DNA of 64,000 nt from Halobacteriales archaeon (GTDB lineage Archaea > Halobacteriota > Halobacteria > Halobacteriales > SKNY01): NCBI GenBank assembly GCA_007118975.1, contig SKQO01000080.1:1-64000 (forward strand), written 5' to 3'. The position numbers and the translations under genes are program-made. The notes beneath the pieces are model-generated. The model was not told where the DNA came from and made no database searches. It saw nothing but the letters and a program-made list of their open reading frames with translations. Of this stretch, positions 43,353-53,001 are shown piece after piece. Each line of letters begins with the position of its first letter. Positions within the stretch are counted from its first letter, which is position 1.

Positions 43353-44312
43353 ATGGACGACACCGGACTCGAGCCAGCGGCCGCCACGGCCGTAAACCAG
43401 TGTCTGCGGCTGTCGCCGGACGAAACGTGTCTGATCGTCACTGACGACGACCGATTGGCGATTGCGGAGGCACTGTATGGAGCAGCGGCGGAAACGGGTG
43501 CAACGGTGACCCAGCTTCGATACGAACCGGGAGCCGAACACGGAGCGGAGCCCCCAGTGCCGACGGGTACTGCCATGGCGGCCGTCGACGCGTTCTTGGC
43601 CCCGACCAGCAAGAGCATTAGCCACACGAGAGCACGTCAGGCCGCCTGCGAGGCGGGCGCCAGGGGTGCAACCCTTCCGGGCATTACTGAGGATGTGTTC
43701 GTAACGGGCCTGGCAGCCGATTACGATTCAATCCGTTCGGCGTGTGAACGGCTCGAAACGCGCCTGGACGGGGTATCAAGCGTCCGTGTTACCACGCCTG
43801 CTGGAACGGACGTGACGTTCGACGTGGGAACTCGCGAGTGGCGATCGGACACGGGTTTGATCCACGAGCCAGGCGCCTTCTCGAACCTCCCGGCTGGAGA
43901 GGTCTTTATCAGTCCGGCCGCGGCGACGGGAACCTACGTCGTCGACGGAACGATGCGCCCCTACGGACTGCTGGACCCGGGTCAGCGGATCACGATCACC
44001 GTCGAGGACGGGTACGCGACCGACATTGACGACGACCGGGTTCGCGAATCATTCGAACGGGCCGCCGAGAGCGTCGGCCGAGACGCGTACAACGTTGCGG
44101 AGTTGGGCATCGGCACAAATCTGGGGGTGACGGACCTGTCGGGATCAGTACTCCTCGACGAGAAAGCGGCCGGCACGGTCCACATCGCCCTGGGTGATGA
44201 CGCGAGTATCGGCGGGGATACCGATGCACCGATCCACGCGGATGGCGTGCTGCGCTCCCCAACGGTGTACGTCGACGGGGCGGAACTCCAGCTGCCAGGG
44301 TCAACCACCTAG
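43353..44312 (+). CDS. M29-family aminopeptidase-like protein
   Basis: A 319-residue protein of the thermophilic aminopeptidase (M29, AmpS/PepS) family, which use two metal ions. Recognisable are FSNLPAGEVFISPAAATG, ELGIGTNLGVTDLSGS and TVHIALGDDASIGGD, including candidate metal ligands Glu, His and Asp. At 319 residues it is shorter than the 400-residue bacterial enzymes, and its N-terminal half is reduced, so activity should not be assumed. Confidence 0.83.
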   Translation: MDDTGLEPAAATAVNQCLRLSPDETCLIVTDDDRLAIAEALYGAAAETGATVTQLRYEPGAEHGAEPPVPTGTAMAAVDAFLAPTSKSISHTRARQAACEAGARGATLPGITEDVFVTGLAADYDSIRSACERLETRLDGVSSVRVTTPAGTDVTFDVGTREWRSDTGLIHEPGAFSNLPAGEVFISPAAATGTYVVDGTMRPYGLLDPGQRITITVEDGYATDIDDDRVRESFERAAESVGRDAYNVAELGIGTNLGVTDLSGSVLLDEKAAGTVHIALGDDASIGGDTDAPIHADGVLRSPTVYVDGAELQLPGSTT

Positions 44313-44378
44313 CCACGTGCCCGGCGTTTTTCGCCGTTCTCGGGGAACTTTTAGCGATGGGCCGTGATAGTGGATGGT

Positions 44379-45053
44379 ATGACCGCCAGGGACCTCGACG
44401 TCGGGGACCATGTCGTGGCCCGCTGCCCGTCCTGTGCGGACGGACGGCCGCAGCCCCACGAGGTCCTAAAGCCCTCCACACAGGCCACCGTGCGGTGTCT
44501 GACCTGCGATCACGTTCACAAAACTCGCATCGAACCCGAGACGACAGAGCCAATCCGCGTTGTGGTTTCGGTCGATGATGAGTCGCTGGCGACGGAGGCG
44601 GACGTGCCTACCGAGGAGACTCTCGCTGTCGGCGAAGAGTTCGTCGTCGAGACCGACGATGACGTCCTGGGGGTCCGCATCACGAGCTTGGAACTCGAGG
44701 GAGACCGGCGAGTCGAAAGCGCCCCGGCCACGGCGATCAACACTATCTGGACGCGGGCGGTCGATAACGTCGCCGTAAACGTAACCGTCCATCCTGCCGA
44801 CGGCCGCCGGGAGGCAACCACCAGCGATCGGTGGTACGTGCCCGGTGACGAGACCGTCGAGGTAGGGGAGCAACGGGAGGTAAACGACGCGACCGTCCGG
44901 ATCGAACGTATCCAGCTCCGCGAAGACGCGATCGCCTATTCCACTAACCTCGTCGACCGAGCGGGAGAGCCGGTCCAGGCAAAGGACATCAACCGAGTGT
45001 ACGCCCGCGAACAGGGTGCGTCAGGATGGAGGTCAGCCTGGGATGAACTTTGA
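44379..45053 (+). CDS. HVO_0476-like zinc-finger protein
   Basis: A 224-residue protein with an N-terminal zinc-binding region (CPSCADGRPQPHEVL and VRCLTCDHVHKT, two CxxC pairs) followed by acidic beta-rich repeats. The arrangement is that of the haloarchaeal HVO_0476 family, which is usually beside protein isoaspartyl methyltransferases, as here. ATG at 44379 (MTARDLDVGDHV) is chosen over 44364. Its stop overlaps the pcm start by 11 bases. Function unknown. Confidence 0.85.
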   Translation: MTARDLDVGDHVVARCPSCADGRPQPHEVLKPSTQATVRCLTCDHVHKTRIEPETTEPIRVVVSVDDESLATEADVPTEETLAVGEEFVVETDDDVLGVRITSLELEGDRRVESAPATAINTIWTRAVDNVAVNVTVHPADGRREATTSDRWYVPGDETVEVGEQREVNDATVRIERIQLREDAIAYSTNLVDRAGEPVQAKDINRVYAREQGASGWRSAWDEL

Positions 45054-45723
45054 TCCGACCGGCGGTAACGGGGACCGATCGTCGCCCGCCGAGACTGATT
45101 TCGCGAGCGCTCGAAATCGAATGGTCGATCGCCTCGAGCACAACGGCCGTATCACACGCCAGGAAACGGCAGGGGCGATGCGTGCGGTTCCACGGCACGC
45201 CTTCGTTCCCGAGGACAAGGCGGGGTCCGCGTACGCAGATCGTCCACTCGGAATCGGTGAAGGGCAAACGATCTCCGCGCCTCATATGGTCGCGATGATG
45301 ACGGATCTTCTGGAGGTGTCTCGTGGCGATAAGGTCCTGGAAATCGGAACGGGATGCGGGTATCACGCGGCAGTCACGGCGGAACTCGTGGGAGCAGAGA
45401 ACGTCTTTTCGATCGAATACCATGATTCTCTCGCGAGGGAGGCTCGCGAGGTGCTCGAGGCCTGTGGATACGGCGCCGTTACGGTACAAGTCGCCGACGG
45501 TCACGACGGGTGGCCCACCCATGCGCCGTACCGTGCCGCGTATCTGACGTGTGCACCCACGTCATTTCCCGAGGCTGTCGTCGAGCAAGTCCCCGACGGC
45601 GTTGTCGTGGGTCCGATCGGCCGTACCAGACAGGACTTGATCCGACTCCGACGGCGTGCTGGGGAGACGATCCAGCGTGAGAACCACGGTGGCGTCCGGT
45701 TCGTGAAAATGCGGCGTCAGTGA
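45043..45723 (+). CDS. pcm: Protein-L-isoaspartate O-methyltransferase
   Basis: Methylates isoaspartyl residues in aged proteins with S-adenosylmethionine so they can revert to aspartate. The 226-residue protein has the family active-site motif GEGQTISAPHMVAMM (72-86) and the SAM-binding DKVLEIGTGCGYHAAV (96-111). ATG at 45043 lies inside the end of the zinc-finger gene, which implies coupling; a GTG at 45016 is the alternative. A second, divergent copy follows at once. Confidence 0.94.
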   Translation: MNFDPTGGNGDRSSPAETDFASARNRMVDRLEHNGRITRQETAGAMRAVPRHAFVPEDKAGSAYADRPLGIGEGQTISAPHMVAMMTDLLEVSRGDKVLEIGTGCGYHAAVTAELVGAENVFSIEYHDSLAREAREVLEACGYGAVTVQVADGHDGWPTHAPYRAAYLTCAPTSFPEAVVEQVPDGVVVGPIGRTRQDLIRLRRRAGETIQRENHGGVRFVKMRRQ

Positions 45724-45770
45724 GCCGGTGCAGTCGCACGATTCAAGTCGATCGTCTGCCTAGCGGGTAC

Positions 45771-46517
45771 ATGGACCCGGCGGTTCTCCGTGACGATATG
45801 GTCGATAGCCTCGAGCACGAGGCAAAGGGGGTGATATCGAGCGATGCTGTCGGGTTGGCAATGCGGACGGTCCCCCGTCACGTGTTTCTGGAGGAGACGC
45901 ATGCGGCTCACGCGGATCGGGAGCACCGCATCGCGGGGACGATCGTGTTCGCTCCGAGCACAGTCGCCCGACTCGTGGAAGCGCTCGCGCCCGATCCGAA
46001 CGATCGGGCCCTGCTCGTGGGTGCTGGCGTCGGGTATACCGCCGCGGTCTTGGCAGAGATCGTCGGGGAACGAAACGTCCACGCGATCGAACTTTCCGGC
46101 GACATCACACGGTTGGCACGCCGTAACCTCGCGGACGCCGGCTACGACGGGGTATTGGTGTCACAAGGGGATGGTGCACACGGATTAGGGCCCTATGCCC
46201 CGTACGATCGTATACTGGTCGAAACGGCAGTGGTGAATCCACCGCGACGGCTGCAGGATCAGCTCGCACCGGACGGACGGATGGTCCTTCCGCTGGGTGC
46301 CGGCATCCAAGAACTGGTCGCCGTCGAAGGGGACGAGGTTGTCCGACGGTTCGGCTCGATCGCCGTCGAACCCATGCTCCTCCCGGGGGAGGAGTCGGGT
46401 GCTATCGAACGCAATCGGACCAGACGCGAGGATCGGGAGCACGCGGAACGGGCGGCTCAGCGACGGCAGAGCCTGGCCCACGAGTGGATCGACTGGGACA
46501 CAGATTCGCCCGGCTAG
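45771..46517 (+). CDS. PCMT-like methyltransferase paralogue with altered active site
   Basis: A 248-residue relative of the preceding pcm product. The PCMT start (DDMVDSLEHEAKGVISSDAVGLAMRTVPRHVFLEE) and the SAM loop RALLVGAGVGYTAAVLAEIVG are kept, but the substrate motif that should read GxGQTISAPHM is IAGTIVFAPSTVARL, losing the Gln-Thr-Ile-Ser core. A long Arg/Glu-rich C-terminal helix (AIERNRTRREDREHAERAAQRRQ) is extra. It probably binds SAM but may not act on isoaspartate. Start ATG 45771 is preferred; GTG at 45720 overlaps pcm. Confidence 0.8.
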   Translation: MDPAVLRDDMVDSLEHEAKGVISSDAVGLAMRTVPRHVFLEETHAAHADREHRIAGTIVFAPSTVARLVEALAPDPNDRALLVGAGVGYTAAVLAEIVGERNVHAIELSGDITRLARRNLADAGYDGVLVSQGDGAHGLGPYAPYDRILVETAVVNPPRRLQDQLAPDGRMVLPLGAGIQELVAVEGDEVVRRFGSIAVEPMLLPGEESGAIERNRTRREDREHAERAAQRRQSLAHEWIDWDTDSPG

Positions 46518-46536
46518 TCGTCTCCGCCGGGTCGGG

Positions 46537-46965
46537 TTAGGGCTGTTCGAGCGTGTTGACGAAGTCGTCCACCGGCAGGACGGAGTAATCGACGGCGACG
46601 GTATCCTGTGTGGCCCGAATTTTCCCGACGAATTCGGAAATTTGGGTCAAATTTCCCTCGACGACAAACAGTTCCAGGCAGTAGTGCTCGCCGACGTGTG
46701 TGTGGACGTTCGAGCTGACGAGATCCTCATGTTCGTGTCGCAACCGCATCATTCGCTCCTCGACGGTCAGCGTATCGTAGTTGAACAGTACCGTGATCAC
46801 GCCCATCAGGGGACGATCAGCCAGCTCTCGATCCTCGAACTCCCCGAGGAGATCCCTGGCCGCCTCGCGCATTACCTCACTCCGCCCTGTATATCCGTGC
46901 TGGTCCGCGAACTCGTCAATGCGGTCCAGGAGGTCTTCGGGCATCGAGATACTTACTACTGTCAT
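46537..46965 (-). CDS. NikR-like nickel-responsive regulator
   Basis: A 142-residue regulator with an N-terminal ribbon-helix-helix domain ([34 protein letters not shown]) and a C-terminal ACT-like metal domain. The nickel ligands of E. coli NikR (His76, His87, His89, Cys95) align with His77, His88, His90 and Cys96 ([21 protein letters not shown]). It normally represses nickel uptake genes; none is visible next to it, and the glycine cleavage operon begins in the same direction downstream. Confidence 0.9.
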   Translation of the reverse strand: MTVVSISMPEDLLDRIDEFADQHGYTGRSEVMREAARDLLGEFEDRELADRPLMGVITVLFNYDTLTVEERMMRLRHEHEDLVSSNVHTHVGEHYCLELFVVEGNLTQISEFVGKIRATQDTVAVDYSVLPVDDFVNTLEQP

Positions 46966-47031
46966 ATGTTAAATTGTGGCTGAGTAGTTGTTAACTTTTC
47001 CTAAAACCCGTCGCTCACGGGTTGCCGATTA

Positions 47032-48462
47032 TTATTCGAATTCGACATCGTGCCAGGAGAGGCGGACGTCCCGGGCGGCCGCGACCTGGTCGATTCGGCG
47101 GGCGCTCGTGCGTCTCGGTGCATCGGCAAAGTCGTCCTCATCACCCGCCGCGACGGTGTTAAACGCCCGGGCTAGCTGATCCAGCGTGTCCCGGTTCTCG
47201 CTCTCGGTCGGTTCCGTCATGAGTGCCTCCCGGACGATATCGGGCCACTTCGTCGTCGGGGGGTGAACGCCGTGATCGAGCATCGCCTTCGCCACTTCAG
47301 CGGCGTCCTTATCTCCGGCACTCGCGACAAATTCGTGGTGATACGGTTCATGCGGGATCTCCATGTCGAGTTGCGAGCCCAGATAGTTCGCGTTAAGGAC
47401 GGCCTTCGCACTGGTATCGGCCAGTCCCGGATCCCCCAGGCGAGCGATATAGGCGAACGCCTTGATGAGTACCAGCCAGTTTCCACAGAATCCGTGGACC
47501 TTTCCGATCGACTGTGCCGGTTCGTAGGTCTCGAACCCGTCGCCCGTCTCGCGAATGTGTGGGGTCGGCAGGAAGGGTTGAAGATCTTCGGTGACCCCGA
47601 CCGGTCCTGCGCCCGGGCCGCCACCGCCGTGCGGTGTGGCGAAGGTTTTGTGGACATTGTAGTGCATGATGTCAAAGCCCATATCGCCCGGGCGCGCGCG
47701 GCCAAGTAACGCGTTGAGGTTAGCGCCATCGTAGTAGAGGAGTCCCCCCGCGTCGTGGACGGTAGCCGCGATGGTTTCGATATCCCGCTCGAACAGTCCG
47801 AGCGTATTGGGGTTCGTCAGCATCAGGGCAGCCGTCCGATCGGACGTGGCCGCTTCGAGGGCCGAGAGGTCGATGCGGCCGTCGTCCCCGCTCGGTAGTT
47901 CGATGACGTCATAGCCGGCCAGTGCAGCGCTCGCGAAGTTGGTGCCGTGTGCGGTATCAGGGACGATCACCTCATCCCGGTGGCTCTCCCCCCGGTGGTC
48001 GTGGTAGTTGGCCGCAATCCGGATCCCCGTGAATTCCCCGGCCGCGCCCGCGGGCGGCTGCAGGGTAACCGCATCCATGCCCCCGATGCGGGCGAGGTAG
48101 TCCTGTAATCTCCCACAGAGTTCGAGCGTCCCCTGGGTGGTTTCGTCGCCCCGGTGGGGGTGAATCAGTCCGGCCGGGTCGGCCGCAACGTCCTCCGTGA
48201 ATTTGGGGTTGTACTTCATCGTACAGGATCCCAGCGGATAGGGACCGCTGTCGACGCCGTAGGTCATCTGCGATAGGCGGGTGTAGTGACGTGCGAGTTC
48301 CGGTTCGCTCAATCGGGGAAGTGTCACCTCGTCACGGGTGAGCTCGTCGGGGAGGGGAACGTCTCGGTCGTCGAGATCGACGGTCCGTTCCGCCTTCTCG
48401 GCGGAAAGTGGCTCGTATACCGGCTCCTCCGTTCGCCGCCAGCGCGCCTGGTCGTAGATCAT
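47032..48462 (-). CDS. gcvPB: Glycine dehydrogenase (decarboxylating) subunit 2
   Basis: PLP-dependent half of the split P-protein of the glycine cleavage system, 476 residues. The cofactor lysine is in the [18 protein letters not shown] segment, the glycine-rich loop around [12 protein letters not shown] is intact, and GSCTMKYNP near residue 88 matches the family. The track start at 48804 includes a stretch of gcvPA in another frame; ATG at 48462 overlaps the gcvPA stop by 4 bases. Last gene of the gcvT-H-PA-PB operon. Confidence 0.95.
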   Translation of the reverse strand: MIYDQARWRRTEEPVYEPLSAEKAERTVDLDDRDVPLPDELTRDEVTLPRLSEPELARHYTRLSQMTYGVDSGPYPLGSCTMKYNPKFTEDVAADPAGLIHPHRGDETTQGTLELCGRLQDYLARIGGMDAVTLQPPAGAAGEFTGIRIAANYHDHRGESHRDEVIVPDTAHGTNFASAALAGYDVIELPSGDDGRIDLSALEAATSDRTAALMLTNPNTLGLFERDIETIAATVHDAGGLLYYDGANLNALLGRARPGDMGFDIMHYNVHKTFATPHGGGGPGAGPVGVTEDLQPFLPTPHIRETGDGFETYEPAQSIGKVHGFCGNWLVLIKAFAYIARLGDPGLADTSAKAVLNANYLGSQLDMEIPHEPYHHEFVASAGDKDAAEVAKAMLDHGVHPPTTKWPDIVREALMTEPTESENRDTLDQLARAFNTVAAGDEDDFADAPRRTSARRIDQVAAARDVRLSWHDVEFE

Positions 48463-49793
48463 GCCGTCGCCTCCTCGAATGCCTTGACCAGCCCGTCGAT
48501 CGCGTCGGCCGTGAGCTCCGTGACACACATCTGCAGATGATCGTCGTCCAACACGTGCACGGCATATCCCGCGCCAACGAGGGCGTCGGCAACCGACTTC
48601 GCAGAGGCGTCCGTCCGCGCCACGAACTCCCTGAAATGATGGGCTTCGTACACCGGAGCGGTTACCCCCTCGATCTCGTCGAGCCGTGCCGCGAGTTCGG
48701 CCGCCAGTTCGACGCACTCGCTCGCCAGGTCGACCAGTCCGTCGGCCCCGAGCCAGGTCAGATGCATCGCTGTCCGTAACCCGACCCAGGCCTGATTTGT
48801 ACAAATATTACTGGTGGCTCGTTCCCGCCGGATGTGCTGTTCCCGCGTCTGAAGAGTTAGGGTGTACGCTCGCCGTCCGTCGTCATCTGTCGTCGCCCCG
48901 ACCAGCCGCCCGGGTACCTGCCTGAGGAACGTATCGCGGGTCGCAAACAGACCGAGTCCCATCCCGTGGCTCGTCGGGAGTCCGAGGGAGGCGGCGTCCC
49001 CGATGACGACGTCGACTCCCTGGCTTGCGGGCTCGGCCAACAAGCCCATTGCCACGGGGTCCGTTCCGAGCGTCGCGAGCGCGTCGTGGTCGTCCGCGAG
49101 CTCACAGACCTCGACAACGGCCGGCTCGATCGTCCCGTAGACCGTCGGATTTTCAAGATACACGAAGAGCGTGTCCGCATCCACCTGATCGCGAAGTCCG
49201 TCGACATCCACCGTTCCGTCCGCGAACGGATACGCCTCGATACTGACGTCGGTCCCCGCCAGGTAGTTCTCGAGCACGGATCGTCGACCGGGAACCATCG
49301 CTTCCGGCACAAGGACGCGGTCGCCGTCGACCCCGCGAAGCCGGGTGGCCATCGTCGCCGCTTCCCCCAGGGCAGCCGCTGCGTCGTAGCTCGAACAGTT
49401 GACCACCGGTAGTCCGGTGAGCTCGACGAACATCGACTGGTACTCGAACAGGGCTTGGAGGAATCCCTGGGCGATCTCCGGCTGGTACTGGGTATAGGAG
49501 GTGAGAAACTCCGAACGACCGGCGACGTCATCGACGACGGACGGAATGTAGTGGCCATAATGGCCACGACCGAGAAACTCGATCAGCTCGTCGTTGCGTC
49601 CGAATAGTTCAGCACATTCTTCGCGGATCTCTCGCTCGGTGCGCTGGTCGATCCCGAAGGAATCGTCGAACGCGACGGCATCCGGGATGTCGAACAGTTC
49701 GTCCTCGGTTTGCACCCCGACCGCTTCGAGCATCGCTGCCGTCTCCTCGGGAGCGTGGGGGGTGAACGGGCTGCCGTCCGTCTCGTGGGCCAT
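48459..49793 (-). CDS. gcvPA: Glycine dehydrogenase (decarboxylating) subunit 1
   Basis: The other half of the split P-protein, 444 residues, forming a heterodimer with subunit 2 to decarboxylate glycine and pass an aminomethyl group to lipoyl-GcvH. Family sequences [33 protein letters not shown] and [24 protein letters not shown] are visible, with SNICTNQA near the end. It follows gcvH by ~90 bases on the minus strand. Confidence 0.95.
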   Translation of the reverse strand: MAHETDGSPFTPHAPEETAAMLEAVGVQTEDELFDIPDAVAFDDSFGIDQRTEREIREECAELFGRNDELIEFLGRGHYGHYIPSVVDDVAGRSEFLTSYTQYQPEIAQGFLQALFEYQSMFVELTGLPVVNCSSYDAAAALGEAATMATRLRGVDGDRVLVPEAMVPGRRSVLENYLAGTDVSIEAYPFADGTVDVDGLRDQVDADTLFVYLENPTVYGTIEPAVVEVCELADDHDALATLGTDPVAMGLLAEPASQGVDVVIGDAASLGLPTSHGMGLGLFATRDTFLRQVPGRLVGATTDDDGRRAYTLTLQTREQHIRRERATSNICTNQAWVGLRTAMHLTWLGADGLVDLASECVELAAELAARLDEIEGVTAPVYEAHHFREFVARTDASAKSVADALVGAGYAVHVLDDDHLQMCVTELTADAIDGLVKAFEEATA

Positions 49794-49884
49794 CGCAGTT
49801 AGTCCCTCCCGCCGCGCTGGGTAGTTTCCATACGGTTCACCGGCTCGTCTACGTAACGTACGTATCCCATCGATTGTGCACCGT

Positions 49885-50268
49885 TCACTCGAGCTGATCT
49901 TCGTACTCCGCCGCAGAGAGTAATTCGTCGACCGCGTCGGCCGCCGTCGGTTCGATCTCGATCATCCACCCATCCCCGAACGGATCCTCATTGACGAGTT
50001 CCGGCTGGTCCATCACGGTTTCGTTGACGTCGGTGACGGTTCCGCCGACCGGTGCGTACAGATCCGACACGGCCTTGATGCTCTCGATAACGCCGAACGC
50101 TTCCTCCGCCTCGAGCTCGTCGTCTACCTGCGGAAGCTCGACGAACACGATGTCGCCGAGCTCGTCCTGTGCGAAATCCGTAATACCGATGCGAACGATC
50201 CCGTCGCGATCTTCGACCCATTCGTGGGTCGCGACGTACCGCCGGTCCTCCGGGACCTCATAGGTCAT
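49885..50268 (-). CDS. gcvH: Glycine cleavage system H protein
   Basis: The lipoyl carrier between the P and T proteins, 127 residues. The lipoyl-accepting lysine is Lys65 in [16 protein letters not shown], the canonical ExxK-A-xx-Y context, and [32 protein letters not shown] precedes it. The start overlaps the gcvT stop by 4 bases, showing coupling. Lipoylation enzymes are not in the window. Confidence 0.96.
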   Translation of the reverse strand: MTYEVPEDRRYVATHEWVEDRDGIVRIGITDFAQDELGDIVFVELPQVDDELEAEEAFGVIESIKAVSDLYAPVGGTVTDVNETVMDQPELVNEDPFGDGWMIEIEPTAADAVDELLSAAEYEDQLE

Positions 50269-51359
50269 CGTGTGGATTCCAGGAATGGGGGGATCACAAT
50301 TCTTGCCTTTTTGGCCGCTCCCCGGATGCTCACGCCGATCTCACGCCCCTCCTGGGCCGCACTCGAATCGACGTACCCCATGCCGATCGGTTCACCGAGT
50401 GTCGGACTCATCGTTCCGCTCGTTACCTCCCCGATAACACTGCCCGCTTCGTCGAGGATGTCGTAGCCTTGACGTGGAATGCCGCGCTCGGTCAGTTCAA
50501 ACCCGACAAGGCGTTGCTCTGGGCCGTTCGCCGCCTGTTCGACCAGGCGATCATGACCGAGGAACGGTGGCTCCGCGTCGAGGGACACGACGAAATCCAC
50601 CCCGGCTTCGAGCGGCGTGCGTGGATTCGATTCTCGGTCGAACTCGTGGCCGCCGAGCAGGTACCCCATCTCGAGCCTGAGCGTGTCGCGGGCGCCCAGT
50701 CCGCACCGTTGGGCCTCGAGTGCCTCGTCGACGATCGTCGCCTGGTCCCACGGAATCAACAGCTCCACGCCCGCTTCTCCGGTGTAGCCGGTGTGGGACA
50801 CCCGACACTCGACCCCCGCGACGGTCCCCACCGCGTGGTGGTTACGATCGAGGTCAGTGGGGACGTCCTCGCCGATCGCTCCAACGACTTCGATGGCGTC
50901 AGGCCCCTGGATCGCGAGCATCGCATATTCGGTGGTCTGGTTTTCGACCGTGGCGTCGAGCCCCCACTCGTCCCGATGGGACACCCAGTGGTCGGTCATC
51001 CACTCGTCGGTTCCCGCGTTCGGGACGAACAGGTAATCCTCAGCATCACGCTGAAAGAGCATGATATCGTCGAGGATGATGCCTGATTCGTCGGTGACTG
51101 TCGAGTACTGCGCCGCCCCTGGCGTGAGCCGATCCACGTCATTGGAGGTTAGCCGCTGGCAGAGTGTGCGACTGTCCGGTCCCGCTACCGAAAGCTCGCC
51201 CATATGGGAGACATCGAAGACGCCCACCGACCCCCTGACGGCGGCGTGTTCGACCTTGATGGAATCGAAGGTGACTGGCATCTCCCAGCCGCCGAATTCC
51301 GTAAAGCGAGCGCCGCGAGCCTCGTGACTGTCGTATAACGGGGTTTTCCGATTCGACAT
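50265..51359 (-). CDS. gcvT: Glycine cleavage system T protein (aminomethyltransferase)
   Basis: Transfers the methylene group from lipoyl-GcvH to tetrahydrofolate, releasing ammonia; 364 residues. The family start [26 protein letters not shown] is clear, with [35 protein letters not shown] in the middle, and the C-terminal barrel ([19 protein letters not shown]). It is the first gene of the gcvT-H-PA-PB run, transcribed leftwards from about 51.4 kb. Confidence 0.95.
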   Translation of the reverse strand: MSNRKTPLYDSHEARGARFTEFGGWEMPVTFDSIKVEHAAVRGSVGVFDVSHMGELSVAGPDSRTLCQRLTSNDVDRLTPGAAQYSTVTDESGIILDDIMLFQRDAEDYLFVPNAGTDEWMTDHWVSHRDEWGLDATVENQTTEYAMLAIQGPDAIEVVGAIGEDVPTDLDRNHHAVGTVAGVECRVSHTGYTGEAGVELLIPWDQATIVDEALEAQRCGLGARDTLRLEMGYLLGGHEFDRESNPRTPLEAGVDFVVSLDAEPPFLGHDRLVEQAANGPEQRLVGFELTERGIPRQGYDILDEAGSVIGEVTSGTMSPTLGEPIGMGYVDSSAAQEGREIGVSIRGAAKKARIVIPPFLESTR

Positions 51360-51449
51360 GTTCGATCGATCGGTGCGCTACGGTATTGGTTTGTGGGGTC
51401 TCGGTGGCGGAGCGGCGACGTTTTTGCCCCCGGGTGGAACTGAACGCCC

Positions 51450-52280
51450 ATGGCCTACGACGGTCCGATCCTCGACAATCACCTCCATCTCGATCGAGAA
51501 CGTGGCAAAGGTATCGCGGCAGTCGAGGAATTCGTTGCTGCGGGCGGAACGCACCTGGTCGTGATCAACAAGCCCTCCTGGTCATACGGGGTGAACGTGA
51601 CCGACCCGGCCGACTTCGAAGTGGGGTACGGTGAGACGATGTCGATTGTCGACGACGCTACCGAGGTACTCCCGGGGATGGCGTGGGCCGCCCTCGGTGT
51701 CCACCCGGCGCTCATTTCTCGGCTCGTCGATGATCGCGGGTTCACCCCGCAGGAAGCGGCTTCCCTGATGAGCGGTGGGATCGATCGGGCTGCCCAACAC
51801 GTTGTCGAGGGAACGGCGCTAGCCCTCAAATCCGGACGTCCCCATTATGACGTTTCCGAGGAGCTCTGGGATGCGTCAAACGACGTGCTACGGCACGCAC
51901 TTGAGCGGGCGGCGGCGATCGATTGTGCCGTCCAGTTGCACACCGAGCAAACGACAGATCTACGCGAGATCACGGAATGGGCAGCCGCGGTGGGGCTCCC
52001 GGCCCAACGGGTCGTAAAACACTACGCAGGCGATCGGCTCGAGGGCCCAGTTCCCAGCGTGATCGCCCGGCCCGACCCGATCGAAGCGATGGTCAACCGG
52101 GGCGTACCGTTTCTGATGGAAACGGACTATCTCGACGATCCCGACCGTCCCGGTGCCGTTCTCGGGCCAAAGACCGTCCCACGACGTGTCGAGTGGTTGC
52201 TTTCGGAAGGCCATCAGACCGCCGTCGAACGTGCCCACGTCGAGACTCCCGAGCTCGTGTACGACCTCCGGCTCGAGTAG
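51450..52280 (+). CDS. TatD-family metal-dependent hydrolase
   Basis: A 276-residue TIM-barrel hydrolase of the TatD group, with metal ligands in LDNHLHLD (HxH), LHTEQTT and the terminal METDYLDDPDRPG. TatD proteins are DNases or peptidases with D-amino acid activity; the archaeal proteins are mostly uncharacterised. ATG at 51450 gives MAYDGPILDNHLHLD. It is divergent from the glycine cleavage operon, about 90 bases from the gcvT start. Confidence 0.88.
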   Translation: MAYDGPILDNHLHLDRERGKGIAAVEEFVAAGGTHLVVINKPSWSYGVNVTDPADFEVGYGETMSIVDDATEVLPGMAWAALGVHPALISRLVDDRGFTPQEAASLMSGGIDRAAQHVVEGTALALKSGRPHYDVSEELWDASNDVLRHALERAAAIDCAVQLHTEQTTDLREITEWAAAVGLPAQRVVKHYAGDRLEGPVPSVIARPDPIEAMVNRGVPFLMETDYLDDPDRPGAVLGPKTVPRRVEWLLSEGHQTAVERAHVETPELVYDLRLE

Positions 52281-52365
52281 GCGCACTCGACCGAGCCATG
52301 TGCGAGCGCGACCCAGGGATCCCGCCGAGAGAAAGGCCTTTCAGGCCCGCTCCGAACAGTGGTGT

Positions 52366-52938
52366 ATGACCGCGGCCGAAGAGGAGTTTTACACGCCGGA
52401 ACGATGGGAAAACTGGCTTTCCCGGATCCGCGAGGAGGACATCGACCCAGAGGACGAAGATGCGGCACGATTGCTCTTGAACCTCCAGGACGACACCACC
52501 ATCGCGGTCGTCAAGATCCTAGAAGCGTACGACGAAGAGCGAATCGGGGATGAAGAGACGCTCGCGGAGCTCGAGGAGGTCCGCGAAATCGTCCTCGAGG
52601 AGGTGGATTTCGAGGACGAAGACAAGGCGATCCTGGTCGATGGGGTACAGACGAGTCTGCTCTGTGTGTTCCTCGCAGCGGAGGAATACGTGGTGAACGG
52701 TCCGGAATCGAACGAATCGATCGCCGATTGTATCGAGACGGCCCAGGCTGCCGAGGCCGAGGACGATCTCGATAATGCGCTGTGGCACTGTGCGCGCGCC
52801 GGCACTGCCATCCTCGACGGGGAACACCTCGATCGCGCCATCGGCGAAGAGATGGAGTACTCGCTGGTCGCAGAATGGATCAACGGACTCGACAGCCTGG
52901 CAAGCGCCGTCAGTGATCCCGAAGTCGTCGAGGAGTGA
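52366..52938 (+). CDS. DUF2150 family protein
   Basis: A 190-residue, very acidic, all-helical protein (EEFYTPERWENWLSRIREEDIDPEDEDAARLLLNLQDD...). The WENWLxRI start and length match the archaeal DUF2150 family, of unknown function and without catalytic residues I can recognise. ATG at 52366 is used because the track's 71 upstream residues lie in the TatD 3' end and beyond. It lies 63 bases before the HMG-CoA synthase gene. Confidence 0.8.
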   Translation: MTAAEEEFYTPERWENWLSRIREEDIDPEDEDAARLLLNLQDDTTIAVVKILEAYDEERIGDEETLAELEEVREIVLEEVDFEDEDKAILVDGVQTSLLCVFLAAEEYVVNGPESNESIADCIETAQAAEAEDDLDNALWHCARAGTAILDGEHLDRAIGEEMEYSLVAEWINGLDSLASAVSDPEVVEE

Positions 52939-53001
52939 GGTTCGACGATTGACGATGTTCGTATCGACACTCATTATAGGGTCAGCCGGGATTCCCAACG
53001 T

